Source of the DNA: FEB-22 sp003105195
GTDB lineage: Bacteria > Pseudomonadota > Alphaproteobacteria > Rhizobiales > Xanthobacteraceae
DNA: 64,000 nt
Direction of reading: 5' to 3'
Assembly (NCBI GenBank): GCA_027493405.1
Contig: JAOSKV010000009.1
Span: forward strand, 5,243-69,242
Part shown: piece after piece, positions 41,915 through 50,655 of the stretch
How the letters are laid out: every line of letters starts with the position of its first letter
Position numbering within the stretch: the stretch's first letter is position 1
Notes under the pieces: model-generated
The model's database searches: none
What the model was told of the DNA's origin: nothing
The model's input: the letters and a program-made list of their open reading frames with translations, nothing else
Position numbers and translations under genes: made by a program

Positions 41915-42112
41915 GACTTCACCTTTCCTTCGGGGCCGCAATCCTCCGTGAGGCCCGGCCGTGAGCGGGCACGTCGCTCGCCCTTCAAATAATATTGAGG
42001 CGGCCTGCGGACTTGTGCCTTGCGGCAGGTCAAGTTTTGCGTAGCATGCGCGGCCGTTCCTCCCGTCATCACGCGCCCGGACCCGCGCTCGCCGCCACAC
42101 CACGTCACGCGC

Positions 42113-43039
42113 ATGCCCCCCGTCATCTCGATCGCCGACCTGTCCAAGACCTATGCGTCCGGCTTCCAGGCGCTCAAGCGCGTGAACCTGGAGATCCGGC
42201 GCGGCGAGATCTTCGCGCTGCTGGGCCCGAACGGGGCCGGCAAGACGACCCTGATCGGCATCGTCTGCGGCATCGTGCGGCCGACCGAGGGCGCGGTCTC
42301 GGTCGATGGCCACGACATCGTCCGCGGCTATCGCGCGGCGCGCACCCTGATCGGCCTCGTGCCGCAGGAGCTCGCGACCGACGCCTTCGAGACCGTCTGG
42401 GCCACCGTCTCGTTCAGCCGCGGCCTGTTCGGCCGGCCCGCCGACCCGGCCCATGTCGAGAAGGTGCTGAAGGACCTGTCGCTCTGGGACAAGAAGGACA
42501 GCCGGATCATGACCCTGTCCGGCGGCATGAAGCGCCGGGTGATGATCGCCAAGGCGCTCTCCCACGAGCCGCAGATCCTGTTCCTGGACGAGCCGACCGC
42601 CGGGGTCGACGTCGAGCTGCGCAAGGACATGTGGGAGCTCGTCCGCTCGCTGCGCGCCTCCGGGGTGACCATCATCCTGACCACGCATTACATCGAGGAG
42701 GCCGAGGACATGGCCGACCGGGTCGGGGTGATCAACCGCGGCGAGATCGTCCTGGTCGAGGAGAAGACCGAGCTGATGCGCAAGCTCGGCCGCAAGCAGC
42801 TCACCCTCGAGCTCCACAAGCAGCTCGACGCCGTGCCCGCGGAGCTCGCGGCGCACGGCCTCGTCCTCGGCCACGACGGCAAGGAGCTGGTCTACAGCTA
42901 CGACACGCGCGGCGAGCGCACCGGCATCACGGCGCTGCTCGCCGATCTCAACCGTCTCGGGATCCGCTTCCGCGACCTGCACACCACGCAGAGCTCGCTG
43001 GAGGACATCTTCGTCGGCCTGGTGAGCGAGCGAAAATGA
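42113..43039 (+). CDS. ABC-2 type exporter ATP-binding protein
   Basis: The 308-residue ABC ATPase of the DrrA/CcmA-like exporter class has Walker A LLGPNGAGKTTLIGIVCG, Q-loop LVPQELATDAFETVW, signature LSGGMKRRVMIAKALSH, Walker B LFLDEPTAGVD and a switch His in TTHYIEEAEDMADRV, followed by a C-terminal extension typical of exporters. ATG 42113 is the family start. The stop overlaps the permease ATG by 4 bases (ATGA). The substrate is not known (drug, polysaccharide or lipid are possible). Confidence 0.92.
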   Translation: MPPVISIADLSKTYASGFQALKRVNLEIRRGEIFALLGPNGAGKTTLIGIVCGIVRPTEGAVSVDGHDIVRGYRAARTLIGLVPQELATDAFETVWATVSFSRGLFGRPADPAHVEKVLKDLSLWDKKDSRIMTLSGGMKRRVMIAKALSHEPQILFLDEPTAGVDVELRKDMWELVRSLRASGVTIILTTHYIEEAEDMADRVGVINRGEIVLVEEKTELMRKLGRKQLTLELHKQLDAVPAELAAHGLVLGHDGKELVYSYDTRGERTGITALLADLNRLGIRFRDLHTTQSSLEDIFVGLVSERK

Positions 43040-43797
43040 ACCTGAGGGCGGTCCGCGCGATCTACGTCTTCGAGATGTCCCGCATGGGGCGCACGCTGCT
43101 GCAGAGCGTGGTCTCGCCGGTGATCTCGACCTCGCTCTACTTCGTGGTGTTCGGCGCCGCCATCGGCTCGCGCATCCCCGAGATCGAGGGGGTCAGCTAC
43201 GGCGCCTTCATCGTGCCCGGGCTGATGATGCTGATGCTGCTCACGCAGAGCATCTCCAACGCCTCCTTCGGCATCTACTTCCCGCGCTTCGTCGGGACGA
43301 TCTACGAGATCCTCTCGGCGCCGGTCTCGCCCTTCGAGATCGTGCTCGGCTATGTCGGCGCCGCCGCCACCAAGTCGATCATCCTCGGCCTGATCGTCCT
43401 GGCGACCGCCGGCCTGTTCGTGCCGCTCGAGATCGCGCATCCGGTCTGGATGCTCGCCTTCCTGGTGCTCACCGCGGTCGCCTTCAGCCTGTTCGGCTTC
43501 ATCATCGGCATCTGGGCCGACGGCTTCGAGAAATTGCAGTTCGTGCCGCTGCTGATCGTCACCCCGCTCACCTTCCTGGGCGGCAGCTTCTACTCGATCG
43601 ACGTGCTGCCCCCGTTCTGGCGCACGGTCAGCCTGTTCAACCCGGTCGTCTACCTGGTCAGCGGCTTCCGCTGGAGCTTCTACGAGGTCGCCGACGTGCG
43701 CATCGGCATCAGCGTGGCGATGACGCTGCTGGTCCTCGCGGCGTGCCTCGCGATCGTCACCTGGATGTTCCGCACCGGCTACCGGCTGAAGAACTGA
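43036..43797 (+). CDS. ABC-2 type exporter permease
   Basis: The 253-residue inner-membrane protein has six hydrophobic helices and the ABC2_membrane signatures SVVSPVISTSLYFVVFGAAI near the N-terminus, EILSAPVSPFEIVLGYV in the middle, and PLTFLGGSFYSIDVLPPFWR with SLFNPVVYLVSGFRW at the C-terminus. It pairs with the preceding ATPase. The 3' end overlaps the hmuV fragment on the other strand by about 40 bases. Confidence 0.92.
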   Translation: MNLRAVRAIYVFEMSRMGRTLLQSVVSPVISTSLYFVVFGAAIGSRIPEIEGVSYGAFIVPGLMMLMLLTQSISNASFGIYFPRFVGTIYEILSAPVSPFEIVLGYVGAAATKSIILGLIVLATAGLFVPLEIAHPVWMLAFLVLTAVAFSLFGFIIGIWADGFEKLQFVPLLIVTPLTFLGGSFYSIDVLPPFWRTVSLFNPVVYLVSGFRWSFYEVADVRIGISVAMTLLVLAACLAIVTWMFRTGYRLKN

Positions 43798-44092
43798 AGC
43801 CCGCCGCCCGTAGGGGGGCGCACGGCTGCGCGCCATGCGGAAGAACGAAGGGCCGGTTGGGGACGCGCCCGACCGCGGCGGTGACGCCGAACACGCGCGC
43901 CAGCAGCGCGTCGGTCACGACCTGCTCGGGCCGGCCGTCGGCCGCGATCCGGCCCCGGTCGAGCGCGACGATCCGATCGGCGAACAGGCTCGCGAGGTTG
44001 AGGTCGTGCAGCACCGCGAGCACGGCCGTGCCGCGCGCTGCGCAGCGCCGCACCGAGGCGGCGAGCGCGAGCTGGTGGCGAAGGTCCAGGCT
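43757..44092 (-). pseudogene. hmuV: C-terminal fragment of haem ABC transporter ATPase HmuV
   Basis: Only the last part of HmuV is present: SLDLRHQLALA (just after Walker B), VLAVLHDLNLASLFADRIVA with the switch His, and the tail GVTAAVGRVPNRPFVLPHGA. Walker A, Q-loop, signature and Walker B (about 170 residues) are missing. The break is at about 44090, where the plus-strand MBL gene begins in mid-domain. The natural partner genes hmuU and hmuT lie on the same strand 2.4 kb further on, so the operon was split at this point. The fragment cannot hydrolyse ATP. Confidence 0.75.
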
Positions 44093-44910
44093 TCCTGTTT
44101 CTCGACTTCGACCCCGCCATCTACGACGAGGAGCCCCTGCTCGCGAGCGCGTCCTTCCGCGACCCCGCGACCCGCAACCTGATGTCCTCGATGCAGAGCT
44201 GGCTGGTGCGCGACGGCCGCAACGTCGTCCTGATCGACACCGGCTGCGGAAACGGCAAGCCGCGCGAATTCCCGGCCTTCCGCCGCTTCCACATGCTCGA
44301 CCTGCCCTACCTGGACCGGCTCGCCGAAGCCGGCGTCCGGCCCGCCGATGTGACGCATGTCATCAATACGCATCTGCACGTCGATCACGTCGGATGGAAT
44401 ACGGTGCGGACCGGCGACCGCTGGACGCCGACGTTTCCGAACGCGCGCTACTTCTTCGGGGCCGACGAGCTCGCCAACTGGCTCGATCCCGCGACGGCAG
44501 CGCGCGCACCGGAGACGACGCCCGTGATCGAGGACAGCGTGCAGCCCGTCGTCGACGCCGGGAAGGTCGAGACCGTGGCGGCCGGCGACGAGATCCTGCC
44601 CGGGGTGTCGTTCGAGGCGATTCCCGGCCACACGCTCGGACAGCTCGCGGTGCGGCTCGAGTCACAGGGCGCAAGCGCGCTCTTCACCGGCGACGTCTTC
44701 CATCAGCCGATGCAGATCGTGCGCCCGTCGTGGAACAGCCGCTTCTGCGAGCATCAGGAGATCGCGCGCGCAACGCGGGCCCGCGTGCTCGACGAGAACG
44801 CCGATACCGGCACCGTCATCTTCCCGTCCCACTTCGGCGCGCCGCATGCGGGCACCGTCCGCCGGCACGGCGCGGGGTACCGCTTCGATCCGCTCGCCGT
44901 GAATTCGTGA
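44092..44910 (+). CDS. MBL-fold metallo-hydrolase (N-terminus truncated at a junction)
   Basis: This metallo-beta-lactamase-fold hydrolase has SSMQSWLVRDGRNVVLIDTG, the zinc motif HLHVDHVGWN, EAIPGHTLGQLAVRL, ALFTGDVFHQPMQIV and a C-terminal His in VIFPSHFGAPHAG. The family includes AHL-lactonase-like and other cyclic-ester hydrolases. In frame, similarity begins at GFLFLDFDPAIYDEEPLL (44089 on); about 20-25 residues that should precede it are replaced by hmuV sequence, so no family-typical start exists. ATG 44182 would lose more. It is followed after 8 bases by an FAD-linked oxidase, so the two probably act together. Confidence 0.75.
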   Translation, partial: FLFLDFDPAIYDEEPLLASASFRDPATRNLMSSMQSWLVRDGRNVVLIDTGCGNGKPREFPAFRRFHMLDLPYLDRLAEAGVRPADVTHVINTHLHVDHVGWNTVRTGDRWTPTFPNARYFFGADELANWLDPATAARAPETTPVIEDSVQPVVDAGKVETVAAGDEILPGVSFEAIPGHTLGQLAVRLESQGASALFTGDVFHQPMQIVRPSWNSRFCEHQEIARATRARVLDENADTGTVIFPSHFGAPHAGTVRRHGAGYRFDPLAVNS

Positions 44911-44917
44911 GGACGCC

Positions 44918-46513
44918 GTGAGCCGCCCGCTGCCGAACGCCACCCCGCCGCATCCGGTTGTCGAGACCCTCGGACAGATTCTCGGCACCGAACGGCTGCT
45001 CGCGGACCGAGCCAGCCGCGACTACTATGCGAACGACATCTTCTGGCAGCCGGGGATTGCGCCGCTCGCCATCGCGCTGCCGGAGAATGCCGACGAGCTC
45101 TCGGCCGTCGTTCGCGCCGCGACCCGCGCCGGCATTGCGGTCGTCCCGCGCGGCGGCGGGATGTCCTACACCAAGGGTTATCTCCCCGCGAAGGACGCCT
45201 CGATCGTCGTCGACGCGCGGCGCATGAACCGGATCGTCGCGTCCGCGCCCGAGGACGGCTACGTCACGGTCGAGGCCGGCTGCGACTGGGCGAAGCTCAA
45301 CGAGGCGCTCGAGCCGACCGGGATGCGCACCGGCTATTGGGGCCCGCTCTCCGGCGCGAACGCCACGATCGGCGGCGCGCTCTCGCAGAACAGCGCATTC
45401 TTCGGTTCCGCGCTGCATGGCACGGTCGCCGACAGCGTCCTCGGCGTGACGGTCGTGCTCGCGAACGGCGAGATCGTCACGACCGGCTCGGCGGCGCGCA
45501 ACGGCGTTGCGCCGTTCACCCGCCACGGCGGGCCGGACCTCACCGGCATCTTCCTCGGCGACAACGGCGCGTTCGGCGTGAAGGTCGCGGCGACCCTGCG
45601 TCTGCTGCCGCGGCCGCGGCACACCGGCACGCTCTCGTTCGGCTTCGTCAGCATGGCGAAGATGGCCGCCGCGCAGGTCGAGATGGCGCGCACGCGCCTC
45701 GTCTGCGAGGGCTTCGGCATCGACCGCACGAAAGTGGAGCATTCCGCGAGCGTCAATCGCCTGATGGACGGCGTGAAGACGCTGGCGAACGTCGTGCGCG
45801 GACAGGATTCCGTGCTCGCCGGCGTGAAGGAAGCCGTACGGGTCGCGAGCGCCGGCACGGCCTTCCTCAAGGATCACGCCTTCACGCTCCACATCGTCAG
45901 CGAAGGCCGCACGCAGGGCGAGCTCGACGCCGCCCTCGCCGCCTTGCGCGAGATCGGTGCGCGACACGGCGTCGAGATCGAGAACACCGTTCCGAAAGTG
46001 ATGCGTTCGATGCCGTTCGGACCGGTGCGCGGGATGCTCGGCCGCGACGGGGAGCGCTGGGTCCCGATCCACGCGGTATTCCCGCTGTCGAAGGCGCAGG
46101 AGGTGGTCGCTGCGAACGACGCGTTCTTCGCGGAGAGGCGCGGCTTCATGGAGCAGCACGGCATCGTCTACTCGGTGATGTCGATGACGGTCGGCTCCGA
46201 GTTCTTTCTCGAACCCGCGTTCTATTGGCACGACGAGATCACGCCGTTGCACGCGACGAGCCTCGGCGAGGACGTGGTCCGCCCCTGGAAGGACCGCCCC
46301 GCCAACGTCGCCTCTCGCAACGCCGTCGCCGAGCTGCGCCGAGCCACACAGGAGCTCTATTGCGGCCTCGGCGGCGCCAGCTGGCAGGTCGCGCGCGACT
46401 ATCCGTTCCGCGAGGTTCTCGCGCCACCGACCTGGCACCTGCTCGAAGCGGTCAAGTCCGCGGTCGATCCGCAAGGGCTGATGAACCCCGGCTCGCTCGG
46501 GCTCGCATCATAA
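44918..46513 (+). CDS. FAD-linked oxidase, vanillyl-alcohol-oxidase/4-cresol-dehydrogenase type
   Basis: The 531-residue flavoenzyme has a PCMH FAD-binding domain (AVVPRGGGMSYTKGYLPAKD; YWGPLSGANATIGGALSQNS, GIFLGDNGAFGVKVAATLRL) and a C-terminal substrate/cap domain ending in AVDPQGLMNPGSLGL, as in VAO, 4-cresol dehydrogenase and D-lactate dehydrogenase relatives. It oxidises a phenol, alcohol or hydroxyacid; which one is not known. The start is GTG at 44918. The stop TAA (46511-46513) lies directly against the truncated end of hmuU on the other strand. Confidence 0.85.
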   Translation: MSRPLPNATPPHPVVETLGQILGTERLLADRASRDYYANDIFWQPGIAPLAIALPENADELSAVVRAATRAGIAVVPRGGGMSYTKGYLPAKDASIVVDARRMNRIVASAPEDGYVTVEAGCDWAKLNEALEPTGMRTGYWGPLSGANATIGGALSQNSAFFGSALHGTVADSVLGVTVVLANGEIVTTGSAARNGVAPFTRHGGPDLTGIFLGDNGAFGVKVAATLRLLPRPRHTGTLSFGFVSMAKMAAAQVEMARTRLVCEGFGIDRTKVEHSASVNRLMDGVKTLANVVRGQDSVLAGVKEAVRVASAGTAFLKDHAFTLHIVSEGRTQGELDAALAALREIGARHGVEIENTVPKVMRSMPFGPVRGMLGRDGERWVPIHAVFPLSKAQEVVAANDAFFAERRGFMEQHGIVYSVMSMTVGSEFFLEPAFYWHDEITPLHATSLGEDVVRPWKDRPANVASRNAVAELRRATQELYCGLGGASWQVARDYPFREVLAPPTWHLLEAVKSAVDPQGLMNPGSLGLAS

Positions 46514-47020
46514 GACGATCGAGGTGCGGCCCTCGCTGGTCGCCAGGCGATAGAGCAGCGAGGTCACGGCGAGCGCGCCCAGGAAGGCCGCGAGCGGGAG
46601 CGTCCCGATCGGCAGCGCGATGCCGGCCTGCGCCAGCGCGCGCTCGCCGATCACGATGGTCGCGGCCGCCGCCAGCGCGGCGCCGCCCGAGACGCCGACC
46701 AGCGCCGGGTCGGCGAGCGGGTTGCGGAACAGACCTTGCAGCAACGTGCCCGAGGCGGCGAGCAGCGCGCCGACCAGCATCGCCATGGCGATGCGCGGCA
46801 GCCGGATCGAGACCAGCACCAGGCGGTCGCGCGCGACCTGCGCCGCCTCGCCGTCGCCGAGGCCGAGGGCGGCGGGCAGCCGCTCCAGCGGGATCCCGGC
46901 CGCGCCGATGCTCGCCGCCACCGTGGCGGCGAGGACCAGCAGGACCAGGAGCGCGGAGAGGACGATCGCCGGCGCGCGGGGATCGGCGCGCCGGGGCTCC
47001 GCGGAGGCGAGCGCGGTCAC
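46508..47020 (-). pseudogene. hmuU: Truncated haem ABC transporter permease HmuU (N-terminal half)
   Basis: This FecCD-type permease begins normally with a GTG overlapping the hmuT stop (GTGA): ASIGAAGIPLERLPAALGL, LVLVSIRLPRIAMAMLVGAL, LFRNPLADPALVGVSGGAAL. It ends abruptly after LATSEGRTSI at 46517 and stops within the FAD-oxidase stop region, 170 residues instead of about 340-360. Half of the transmembrane helices and the contact site for HmuV are absent, so haem import through HmuTUV would not work from this copy. Confidence 0.8.
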
Positions 47021-47982
47021 GCGCCGCAGTCCCGCGGCGCGCGCTCCGACGGCAGCGCGCCCGGCTGGAGCGAGGGATAGAGCGTGGCCGCGAGATCGCG
47101 CGCGGCGCGCGCGGTGCGCGGGCCGAAGCCCAGCAGATAGAGCCCGTCCATGGCGACGAAGGCCCGCCGCGCGGCGGCCGGCGTCGGCGCGAAGGCCGCG
47201 TGCGCGAACACGGTCTCGGCCGCGACCGCATCGTGGGAACGCCGCATGGCGAGCACCACGTCGGGCCGCGCCGCGATCACGGCCTCGTCGGTGATCAGCC
47301 GGTAGCCTTCCACCGAGTCGGCGGCGTTGACGGCGCCGGCGAGGCGGATGATCCCGTCGGCGCCGGTGTTGCGCCCGCCGACCATCGCGCGCCCGTTGAG
47401 GAACGACATCACGAACATCACTCGCAAAGGCTCGGTGACGCGCGCGCGCAGCGCCGCGACCGCCGCGAGGTCGGCCGCGACCTGCTGGGCGAGGCATTCA
47501 CCGCGTGCGCGCGCGCCCGCCGCGGTCGCGACCAGGCGCACCTTGTCGAGGATGCTCTCCGCCGTGAAGGCGTCGCCGACGCGCACATAGGGCACGGCGG
47601 CGGCCGCGAGCACCGCCACGGCCTCCTTCGGTCCCGCCGCGTCGGTCGCGAGCACCAGCGAGGGCGAGAGGCCGAGCACGCCTTCCGGCGAGAGCTGGCG
47701 CATGTAGCCGACATTCGGCTTCTCCTTCAGCGCCCGCGGCGGATGAAGGCTGGTGGTATCGACCGCGACGATGCGGTCCTCGAGGCCGAGCGCATAGAGG
47801 ATCTCGGTGATCGCGCCGCCGACCGCGACGATGCGGCTCGGGTCGCTCACCGTGACGTCGCGGCCGGTCGCGTCGCGCACCGTCACGGCGTCGGCGGCGG
47901 CGGCTGCGCAGAAGGCGAGGCCGGCGCCGGCGGCGAGAAGAATCGCGCCGGCGCCGCGCCTCGCAGGACGAAACCGACGCAT
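47017..47982 (-). CDS. hmuT: Haem ABC transporter periplasmic binding protein HmuT
   Basis: The 321-residue periplasmic haem-binding protein of the BtuF/HmuT fold has a signal peptide (RRGAGAILLAAGAGLAFCAA, cleavage near ADA), then RIVAVGGAITEILYALGLED, the signature TSLHPPRALKEKPNVGYMRQ, LVLATDAAGPKEAVAVL and MSFLNGRAMVGGRNTGADGI. It takes haem from the outer-membrane receptor side to HmuUV. ATG 47982 is 9 bases after the hemP stop. Its stop overlaps the hmuU start. Confidence 0.92.
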   Translation of the reverse strand: MRRFRPARRGAGAILLAAGAGLAFCAAAAADAVTVRDATGRDVTVSDPSRIVAVGGAITEILYALGLEDRIVAVDTTSLHPPRALKEKPNVGYMRQLSPEGVLGLSPSLVLATDAAGPKEAVAVLAAAAVPYVRVGDAFTAESILDKVRLVATAAGARARGECLAQQVAADLAAVAALRARVTEPLRVMFVMSFLNGRAMVGGRNTGADGIIRLAGAVNAADSVEGYRLITDEAVIAARPDVVLAMRRSHDAVAAETVFAHAAFAPTPAAARRAFVAMDGLYLLGFGPRTARAARDLAATLYPSLQPGALPSERAPRDCGA

Positions 47983-47990
47983 CGCGGGCC

Positions 47991-48200
47991 TCACTTGGTC
48001 AGGATCAGCTTGTTCTGGGCGGTGAGCCGTAGCCGGTAGCGATCGCCCCCGTGGTCGATGATGATCTCGCGCGTACCGATGAAGAGGTCGCGGCTGTCGA
48101 AGCGCTGGCCGCGCAGCGAGATCATGCGCACGTCCGCGTTTGCGCCCGCGGCCGGCTCGTCTTCGCTGTTCTGGGCCCGGAACTGGGAGTTTGGGGGCAT
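47991..48200 (-). CDS. hemP: Hemin uptake protein HemP
   Basis: The 69-residue protein carries the HemP signature SLRGQRFDSRDLFIGTREII followed by GGDRYRLRLTAQNKLILTK at the C-terminus. HemP/HmuP proteins are small regulators or co-activators needed for haem-receptor expression in rhizobia and other proteobacteria. ATG 48200 is used; an in-frame TTG at 48215 is less likely. It starts the hemP-hmuT-hmuU transcription unit and faces the receptor gene across a shared, AT-rich control region. Confidence 0.92.
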   Translation of the reverse strand: MPPNSQFRAQNSEDEPAAGANADVRMISLRGQRFDSRDLFIGTREIIIDHGGDRYRLRLTAQNKLILTK

Positions 48201-48267
48201 TTTGACTGGTTCCAAATTGGCAATAGAGGTTATACTTCGTAGTGTTGTGTCTTTTTTGTCTGTTTAT

Positions 48268-48307
48268 AGCGATTTGAAACTGCATGACTTGCAGTTTGGA
48301 GCGATTT
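48268..48307. promoter_or_regulatory. Divergent haem-uptake control region: 21-bp palindrome framed by AGCGATTT repeats
   Basis: The perfect dyad AAACTGCA-tgact-TGCAGTTT (48277-48297) is framed by direct repeats AGCGATTT at 48268 and 48300, 32 bases apart (three helical turns). It lies in the unusually AT-rich 250-base gap between hemP and the receptor gene. A TTGACA box at 48327-48332 may be the receptor's -35 element, and TATAAC on the minus strand near 48215-48220 could be hemP's -10 element. An iron or haem regulator (Irr, Fur/Mur, RirA or HmuP-dependent) is the likely binder; the dyad does not exactly match the published boxes as I know them. Confidence 0.65.
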
Positions 48308-48450
48308 CAACATTCGTATTGCCGTCTTGACATGAGTAATACAGACAATCTACCAAGGCAACACTTCAGGAATGCCTGCCAGCAAGCCGCCGCATCTGCG
48401 GCCGCCCGCCAGCCGAGGCGCAACAGCCAAGCGGATCGCGGGGTGGGGTC

Positions 48451-50634
48451 ATGGCTTGCGTTACCGGGGGCGCGCGCGCCCTTCTGATCGAGGCATCGGT
48501 CATCGCGGGGATCGCCGGGATGGTGTCGGGGGCGCGGGCGCAGACCATCCTGGATCCGATCACGGTGCTCGCCACCAAGACCGAGGAGAGGGCGATCGAC
48601 GCGCTCGCCGGCGTGAGCGCGGTGCGGCAGGGCGAGATGGACCAGCTGATGCCGAAGCGTACCTCGGACCTGTTCTTCGGTCTGCCGAGCGTCTGGTTCG
48701 ACCAGCGCGGCGACAGCCCCGAGACGTCGATCAACATCCGCGGCCTGCAGGACTTCGGCCGCGTCGCCGTGGTGGTCGACGGCGCGCGGCAGAACTTCCA
48801 GCGCTCCGGCCACAACGCCAACGGCACCTTCTTCCTCGAGCCCGAATTGCTCGCCGGCCTCGACGTCATCCGCGGTCCGGTCGCCAACATCTACGGCTCG
48901 GGCGCGATCGGCGGTGTCGCCTCCTTCCGCACCAAGGAGGCCGAGGACATCCTCAGGCCCGGCGAGCGATGGGGCGCGCTCGGCCACGGCCTGGCGGGCT
49001 CCAACCAGGGGCAGGGTCTCGGCTCGTTGTTCGCCGCGGCGCGGGTCGGCCCGAACCTGGATGTGCTCGCGGGCGGCACCTGGCGTCGGCAGACCGACTA
49101 CGAGGACGGGCACGGCCGCGAGGTGCCGAACAGCGGCGCCGAGGTCGCGACCGGCATCGGCAAGGTGACGCTCCGCCCGGCGGACGGCCACGAGCTCAAG
49201 CTCGGCGCCATCGCCTATGACAGCCGCTACACGACCGGGCAGCAGGTCCCGAACCAGGAATCGGTCTACGACACCAATGTCGTCAACCACATCCTCACGG
49301 CGCGCTGGAAGTACCGCAAGCCCGAGGACCAGCTGTTCGATTTCGACGGCAACGTCTACTGGACCACGACCGAGCAGCGCCAGACCAAGATCGCGAACGG
49401 GATCGCCTCGAGCCCGGGCAATCCGATCACCGGCTTCGTCGGCGATCCGCGCAGCTTCTCGATCGACACCAAGGGCTTCGACCTGCACAACACCTCGCGC
49501 TTCGTGACCGGCGACCTGCGCCACGCCGTCACCTATGGCGGCGACTTCTTCCTCGACGAGGTGCAGAACCAGGATGCGACCGGCGGTGCCGCCGTCACCA
49601 CCCCGTCCGGCGAGCGCAGCGTCGCCGGCGGGTTCGTGCAGTGGAAGGGGAACTACGCGACCTGGCTCGAGGCGATCGCGGCGGTGCGCTACGACACCTA
49701 TCGCCTCGACGGCGGCGGCGTCAGCGCGAGCCGTGACCACGTCTCGCCCAAGGGCACGCTCGGCATCACGCCGATCCGGGGCGTCACGGTCTACGGCACC
49801 TATGCGGAAGGCTATCGCGCGCCCGCCGTCACCGAGACGCTGGTGGCCGGCGCCCATCCGCCCTTCGCGGTCGGCTTCCCCAATCTCTTCACCTTCCTGC
49901 CCAACCCGGATCTGCGGCCGGAGGTGGGGCGGACCAAGGAGATCGGCGTCAACCTGAAATACGACAACGTCCTCCTGCCGGGCGACAGGTTCCGCGCCAA
50001 GCTCAACGTGTTCCGTAACGACGTGGAGGACTACATCGAGCTCGTGAACTTCGGTCCGCCGGTCACCTTCTGTCCCGCGCCGTTCCCGGGCTGTCCGCCG
50101 GTGCCGATCATCACGATCAACCCGACCTCGCTCGCCCAGTACCAGAACATCGGCGACGCGCGCATCGAAGGCGTCGAGTTCGAAGGCAATTACGATGCCG
50201 GCGACTGGTTCGTCGGCCTCTCGGGCCAGCGCATCCGCGGCGAGGAGGTGGCGACCGGGATTCCCCTCGGCACCATCCAGCCCGATCAGGTCGCGACCAC
50301 CTTCGGCGTGCGCCTGATCGAGCGCAAGCTCACCCTTGCGGTACGCTGGGCCGCGGTGGCCGCAAAGCCGGCGGGCGACGTGCCGGACCGCAATCGCGAC
50401 GGAATTCCGGACTATCTGCCGACCGATGCCTACAATCTGGTCAATCTCTATGTCGGCTATCGGCCGACTCCCGACGTCCTCGCGGGCCTTTCAATCGACA
50501 ACCTCTTCAATCAGTATTACGTCCCCTACCTCAACGGCGCGCCGAACATTCCGGGCAGTCCGCCGGGCGTGGTGTTTCCGGGACCGGGCGTGACCTACAA
50601 GGCCTCTCTCAAGATCCGTTTCGGGGTGCTTTGA
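48451..50634 (+). CDS. hmuR: TonB-dependent haem/haemoglobin outer-membrane receptor
   Basis: The 727-residue outer-membrane receptor of the haemoglobin/transferrin family begins with a signal peptide region (VIAGIAGMVSGARA), then a TonB box (ITVLATK), a plug domain (INIRGLQDFGRVAVVVDGAR; GLDVIRGPVANIYGSGAIGG) and a 22-strand barrel. The second NPDLRPEVGRTKEIGVNLKY block (receptor signature with FRAP/NPNL-type site) and the aromatic-ending C-terminus (YKASLKIRFGVL) are present. It takes up haem at the cell surface; energy comes from the TonB gene immediately downstream. The start is ATG 48451. Confidence 0.92.
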   Translation: MACVTGGARALLIEASVIAGIAGMVSGARAQTILDPITVLATKTEERAIDALAGVSAVRQGEMDQLMPKRTSDLFFGLPSVWFDQRGDSPETSINIRGLQDFGRVAVVVDGARQNFQRSGHNANGTFFLEPELLAGLDVIRGPVANIYGSGAIGGVASFRTKEAEDILRPGERWGALGHGLAGSNQGQGLGSLFAAARVGPNLDVLAGGTWRRQTDYEDGHGREVPNSGAEVATGIGKVTLRPADGHELKLGAIAYDSRYTTGQQVPNQESVYDTNVVNHILTARWKYRKPEDQLFDFDGNVYWTTTEQRQTKIANGIASSPGNPITGFVGDPRSFSIDTKGFDLHNTSRFVTGDLRHAVTYGGDFFLDEVQNQDATGGAAVTTPSGERSVAGGFVQWKGNYATWLEAIAAVRYDTYRLDGGGVSASRDHVSPKGTLGITPIRGVTVYGTYAEGYRAPAVTETLVAGAHPPFAVGFPNLFTFLPNPDLRPEVGRTKEIGVNLKYDNVLLPGDRFRAKLNVFRNDVEDYIELVNFGPPVTFCPAPFPGCPPVPIITINPTSLAQYQNIGDARIEGVEFEGNYDAGDWFVGLSGQRIRGEEVATGIPLGTIQPDQVATTFGVRLIERKLTLAVRWAAVAAKPAGDVPDRNRDGIPDYLPTDAYNLVNLYVGYRPTPDVLAGLSIDNLFNQYYVPYLNGAPNIPGSPPGVVFPGPGVTYKASLKIRFGVL

Positions 50635-50655
50635 GATGCGATCGAGGCGAGGCGC

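Noticed and set aside
44090..46514. Insertion sequence or transposon carrying the MBL/FAD pair
   Set aside because: No transposase, terminal inverted repeats or target duplications are seen at the two junctions.
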